Shown piece after piece: positions 24,683-26,745 of a stretch of 26,745 bases of DNA; position 1 is the stretch's first letter, and every line of letters begins with the position of its first letter. Source of the stretch: CAYHHI01 sp964356335 (lineage in GTDB: Bacteria > Arandabacterota > Arandabacteria > Arandabacterales > Arandabacteraceae); contig CAYHHI010000045.1 of assembly GCA_964356335.1 (NCBI GenBank), forward strand, positions 1-26,745. The letters are read 5' to 3'. The position numbers and the translations under genes are program-made. The notes beneath the pieces were generated by a model that was not told the DNA's origin, searched no databases, and saw only the letters and a program-made list of their open reading frames with translations.

Positions 24683-25254
24683 TTCTCGCCTTTGACCTCC
24701 TCGTATCCCCTGCGCAAAGCCTTTATATTCCCATCTATGACCTGTTTCATGAACTTGCCCTCGAATTTCTTGGCAACTATTGCCCCCATGCTGTCTATAT
24801 CTGAAAGCCCCGTGACCTTAAGCAGCGAACCTATCATGGGCAGATTCGGTATCGGCCTGCCTATCTCCTTGAGGGCTATGCCCGTGGCGTCAACAGTGTA
24901 AACCTTCCGCCCTTCGAGATTGAGCTCCCTCCTCATTTCCTCGGCTGGCCTGGGAGAATTCACGAGTACGACGCCGCTCTCGGTGAGCCCACCGGTGATG
25001 TCATCGCTCCCTATGAGTGTCGGATCGAGAACAACGACGATGCCCGGGGACCTAACGTCACAGTGGAACCGCACGGGACTGTCACTGATCCTGTTATAGC
25101 CCCTTATGGGAGCTCCCATACGCTCGGGCCCGTAATCAGGGAAGCCCTGAGCGTATTTGCCCTGGTCTATGAAGGCTTCGGCCAGAAGAAAAGCAGCTGT
25201 CTTGGCACCCTGCCCTCCCCTGCCATGCCATCGCACTTCTACCATCTGGGACAT
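24679..25254 (-). CDS. porG: Pyruvate:ferredoxin oxidoreductase, gamma subunit
   Basis: The gamma subunit completes the alpha-beta-gamma-delta enzyme that converts pyruvate and CoA to acetyl-CoA and CO2. VEVRWHGRGGQGAKTAAFLL (residues ~5-24), FPDYGPERMGAPIRGYNRIS and VVVLDPTLI are family marks. The 191-residue length is normal. The ATG at 25254 has AGGAGG 5-6 nt upstream, one of the strongest ribosome sites here. It is the first gene after a 109-bp spacer behind recR, so the por operon may have its own promoter. Confidence 0.94.
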   Translation of the reverse strand: MSQMVEVRWHGRGGQGAKTAAFLLAEAFIDQGKYAQGFPDYGPERMGAPIRGYNRISDSPVRFHCDVRSPGIVVVLDPTLIGSDDITGGLTESGVVLVNSPRPAEEMRRELNLEGRKVYTVDATGIALKEIGRPIPNLPMIGSLLKVTGLSDIDSMGAIVAKKFEGKFMKQVIDGNIKALRRGYEEVKGEK

Positions 25255-25363
25255 TTCTACCTCCTCAATCTGCCGTCTATTTCATGGCGCTCAGTGATTT
25301 GACTGATTTCACACTCTGGCCTATCGACCCGGTTACCTCAGCAGAATATCCGGCTTGCAGTTC

Positions 25364-25978
25364 CTACCTCACTTCACCGCGTCCCTGGATCGCTCTCGCA
25401 AGCGTAACCTCATCAGCGAGATCGAGGTCGCTGCCCATGGGAACGCCGCGTGCTATGGCCGTTATCTTCACGCCGAGGGGTTTCACAACCCCGGCAACGT
25501 AGCTGCAAGTCGCTTCGCCTTCGACGTTCGGATTGGTTGCGATTATGACTTCCTTTATGCCTAGATCATGGATGCGACCCGTGAGATCGTCAATCGTGAG
25601 ATCGTCGGGGCATATCCCATCGAGAGGCGAAAGCCTTCCGTGGAGTACGTGGTAAAGTCCCCTGTACTCCCTGGTTTTCTCAATCGCCATGACGTTGCCG
25701 GGCTCTTCGACGACGCATATGATCGTGCGGTCGCGTCTCTTATCGGAACAAATCATGCACGGATCGTCCTCGGTGATGCCGCCGCACTGCGAGCAATACC
25801 TCACCCTCTCCTTCATCTGGACTATGGCATCGACCAGAGCCGTCACTTCCTCCAGAGGAGCCTTCAGAAGATAGAGGGCGATGCGCTGTGCGGTGCGCCT
25901 CCCGATTGTAGGCATCTTCGCGAGCTCTTGAACCAGACGTTCTATTCTCTCTGAGCTTCCGAGCAAAGCGAACCCCAC
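25364..25978 (-). CDS. recR: Recombination protein RecR
   Basis: RecR forms a ring clamp that works with RecF/RecO in gap repair. The N-terminal helix-hairpin-helix (LAKMPTIGRRTAQRIALYLL), the Cys4 zinc finger (C-x2-C-G at CSQCGG and C-x2-C at CMIC), and the Toprim domain (TIICVVEEPGNVMAIE; GVKITAIARGVPMGSDLDLADEV, ended by ALxxR-like ARAIQGR) are all present. The GTG at 25978 overlaps the ybaB stop by one base; a TTG at 25969 with GGGG 6 nt upstream is an alternative start. The dnaX-ybaB-recR order is one of the most conserved in bacteria. Confidence 0.97.
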   Translation of the reverse strand: MGFALLGSSERIERLVQELAKMPTIGRRTAQRIALYLLKAPLEEVTALVDAIVQMKERVRYCSQCGGITEDDPCMICSDKRRDRTIICVVEEPGNVMAIEKTREYRGLYHVLHGRLSPLDGICPDDLTIDDLTGRIHDLGIKEVIIATNPNVEGEATCSYVAGVVKPLGVKITAIARGVPMGSDLDLADEVTLARAIQGRGEVR

Positions 25979-26292
25979 TACATGAGCCCGGGGATGTTCA
26001 TTCCCCCGGTAATCTTAGCAAGCTCGGTCATCATCAGCTCCTGGGCCCTTCCTCTAGCTTCATTGACAGCGGCGACTATAAGATCCTCAAGCATCTCGAC
26101 ATCGTCTCTGTTGACAACTTCAGGATCTATCTTTATGCTCACGATTTCCTGTTTGCCGTTGGCAACCACTGTGACCATGCCTCCTCCGGCGGAGGCTTCA
26201 ACGGTTCTTTCAGCAAGCTCCTCCTGCGTCTTCTTGAGTTCCATCTGCAACTTCTCGGCCTGCCGGAGAAAATCACCCATCTTCTTGGACAC
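25978..26292 (-). CDS. YbaB/EbfC family nucleoid-associated protein
   Basis: YbaB/EbfC is a small dimeric DNA-binding protein of tweezer shape, often encoded between dnaX and recR. The sequence starts MSKKMGDFLRQAEKLQMEL, has the GGGMVTVVANGKQEIVSIKI strand pair (residues ~36-55) and ends with a helix plus MNIPGLM, all typical. It has 104 residues. The start is a GTG at 26292 with GAGGAGGT 8-9 nt upstream, located in the 14-bp gap after dnaX. Reported roles include nucleoid binding and modulation of repair; no specific role can be read here. Confidence 0.95.
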   Translation of the reverse strand: MSKKMGDFLRQAEKLQMELKKTQEELAERTVEASAGGGMVTVVANGKQEIVSIKIDPEVVNRDDVEMLEDLIVAAVNEARGRAQELMMTELAKITGGMNIPGLM

Positions 26293-26306
26293 CCAACCTC
26301 ACCTCC

Positions 26307-26745
26307 TCAAGAGGTTTGCTCACTTCCCGGATTCGGTCGTCTCTCGCGCCTTACATCCACGATCTTGCCCCCCAAGTTATCTATAAGAGCCCGAATGATC
26401 GGGTGCTTATCTGCAATTGCCGCGTGATGTGAGGTTTTCTCTTCCTTCGCATTCAGGATCTTGGTTTTCAAGACCACTGAGGTATTGGTAAGCTTCTCCA
26501 TTCTCTGTGTCAATATCCTCAGGTTCTCGCTCTTTAAGACCTGGCTCTCATGAAAAGCACTTGGGAGCGCGAGCCATAGCACACCCTCACAAAAGGCAGG
26601 GGGTTCGCAGAGTTCAAGAATAGAGGCCAGTGATGCCTTGTTTTCCCTTAGGCTTTCGATCAGTTCCTGCCATATCTTGGCAGCGTCAACGGGAACAGCA
26701 TCCGCCCGCGAAATCGTGTACGCGGGTCCGCGGAGCCTTGGGTCT
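26307..26745 (-). CDS. dnaX: DNA polymerase III subunit gamma/tau, C-terminal fragment (N-terminus off window)
   Basis: The minus-strand frame is open from the right edge to the TGA at 26307-26309 and gives about 145 C-terminal residues. It has the DnaX domain III pattern: AAKIWQELIESLRENKASLA, then LCEPPAFCEGVLWLALPSAF, then a helix ending with KLTNTSVVLK. The ATPase core is not in view. The assignment rests on this pattern plus the diagnostic order dnaX-ybaB-recR. The protein ends soon after domain III without a long tau-type tail. Confidence 0.8.
   Translation of the reverse strand, partial: DPRLRGPAYTISRADAVPVDAAKIWQELIESLRENKASLASILELCEPPAFCEGVLWLALPSAFHESQVLKSENLRILTQRMEKLTNTSVVLKTKILNAKEEKTSHHAAIADKHPIIRALIDNLGGKIVDVRRERRPNPGSEQTS

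Overview
This window is a tightly packed bacterial chromosome segment of fairly high GC. It holds 34 protein genes and one tRNA gene, and every one is on the minus strand, so transcription runs from high to low coordinates. The two end genes are cut by the window edges: dnaX lacks its N-terminus and a DUF151 nuclease gene lacks its C-terminus. A lipoprotein foldase whose signal ends in a lipobox, a dTDP-rhamnose branch, sedoheptulose-phosphate isomerase and a four-subunit pyruvate:ferredoxin oxidoreductase suggest an anaerobic diderm. Bacterial housekeeping genes combined with an archaeal-type geranylgeranylglyceryl phosphate synthase and a geranylgeranyl reductase are a pattern reported for FCB-superphylum lineages and related uncultured phyla. 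I place the organism there only tentatively.

In transcription order the layout is as follows. (1) 26745-25364: dnaX (partial), ybaB, recR, a classic DNA-replication and repair cluster. (2) 25254-22137: porG, porD, porA, porB, which oxidise pyruvate and reduce ferredoxin. (3) 22137-15276: pgpA, cinA, thpR, recA, recX, alaS. (4) 15286-13115: a small ferredoxin, a geranylgeranyl reductase and a GGGP synthase, forming an archaeal-type ether-lipid module whose first gene overlaps alaS. (5) 13023-8368: rmlA (long form), rmlD, gmhA, a small EamA-type membrane protein, udk and a UbiA-family prenyltransferase, mostly envelope-sugar and polyprenyl functions. (6) 8371-3175: ispE, a double-domain SpoVG protein, tRNA-Gln, prs, rplY, pth, ychF, a widely conserved order. 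(7) 3162-1: rpsF, ssb, rpsR, rplI, a parvulin-type lipoprotein and the DUF151 gene.

The central biological story is the ferredoxin/GGR/GGGPS trio. GGGPS would attach a C20 prenyl chain to sn-glycerol-1-phosphate, GGR would saturate prenyl chains, and the ferredoxin, which overlaps GGR by 8 nt, would supply electrons. IspE (isoprenoid precursors), a UbiA-family enzyme and pyruvate:ferredoxin oxidoreductase (reduced ferredoxin) are nearby. The UbiA motif, however, looks more like a polyprenyl-phosphate phosphoribosyltransferase than a digeranylgeranylglyceryl phosphate synthase.

Smaller oddities are a tandem SpoVG-SpoVG protein, near-cognate start codons (ACG, CTG) implied for adjacent rmlA and rmlD, a duplicated Shine-Dalgarno-ATG unit before GGGPS that makes a four-codon mini-ORF, REP-like palindromes that intrude into the 3' end of pth and into GGR, and a 17-residue tandem duplication at the start of the EamA-type protein. 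No insertion sequence, CRISPR array, phage gene or convincing intrinsic terminator was seen. No gene-free stretch exceeds 138 bases.
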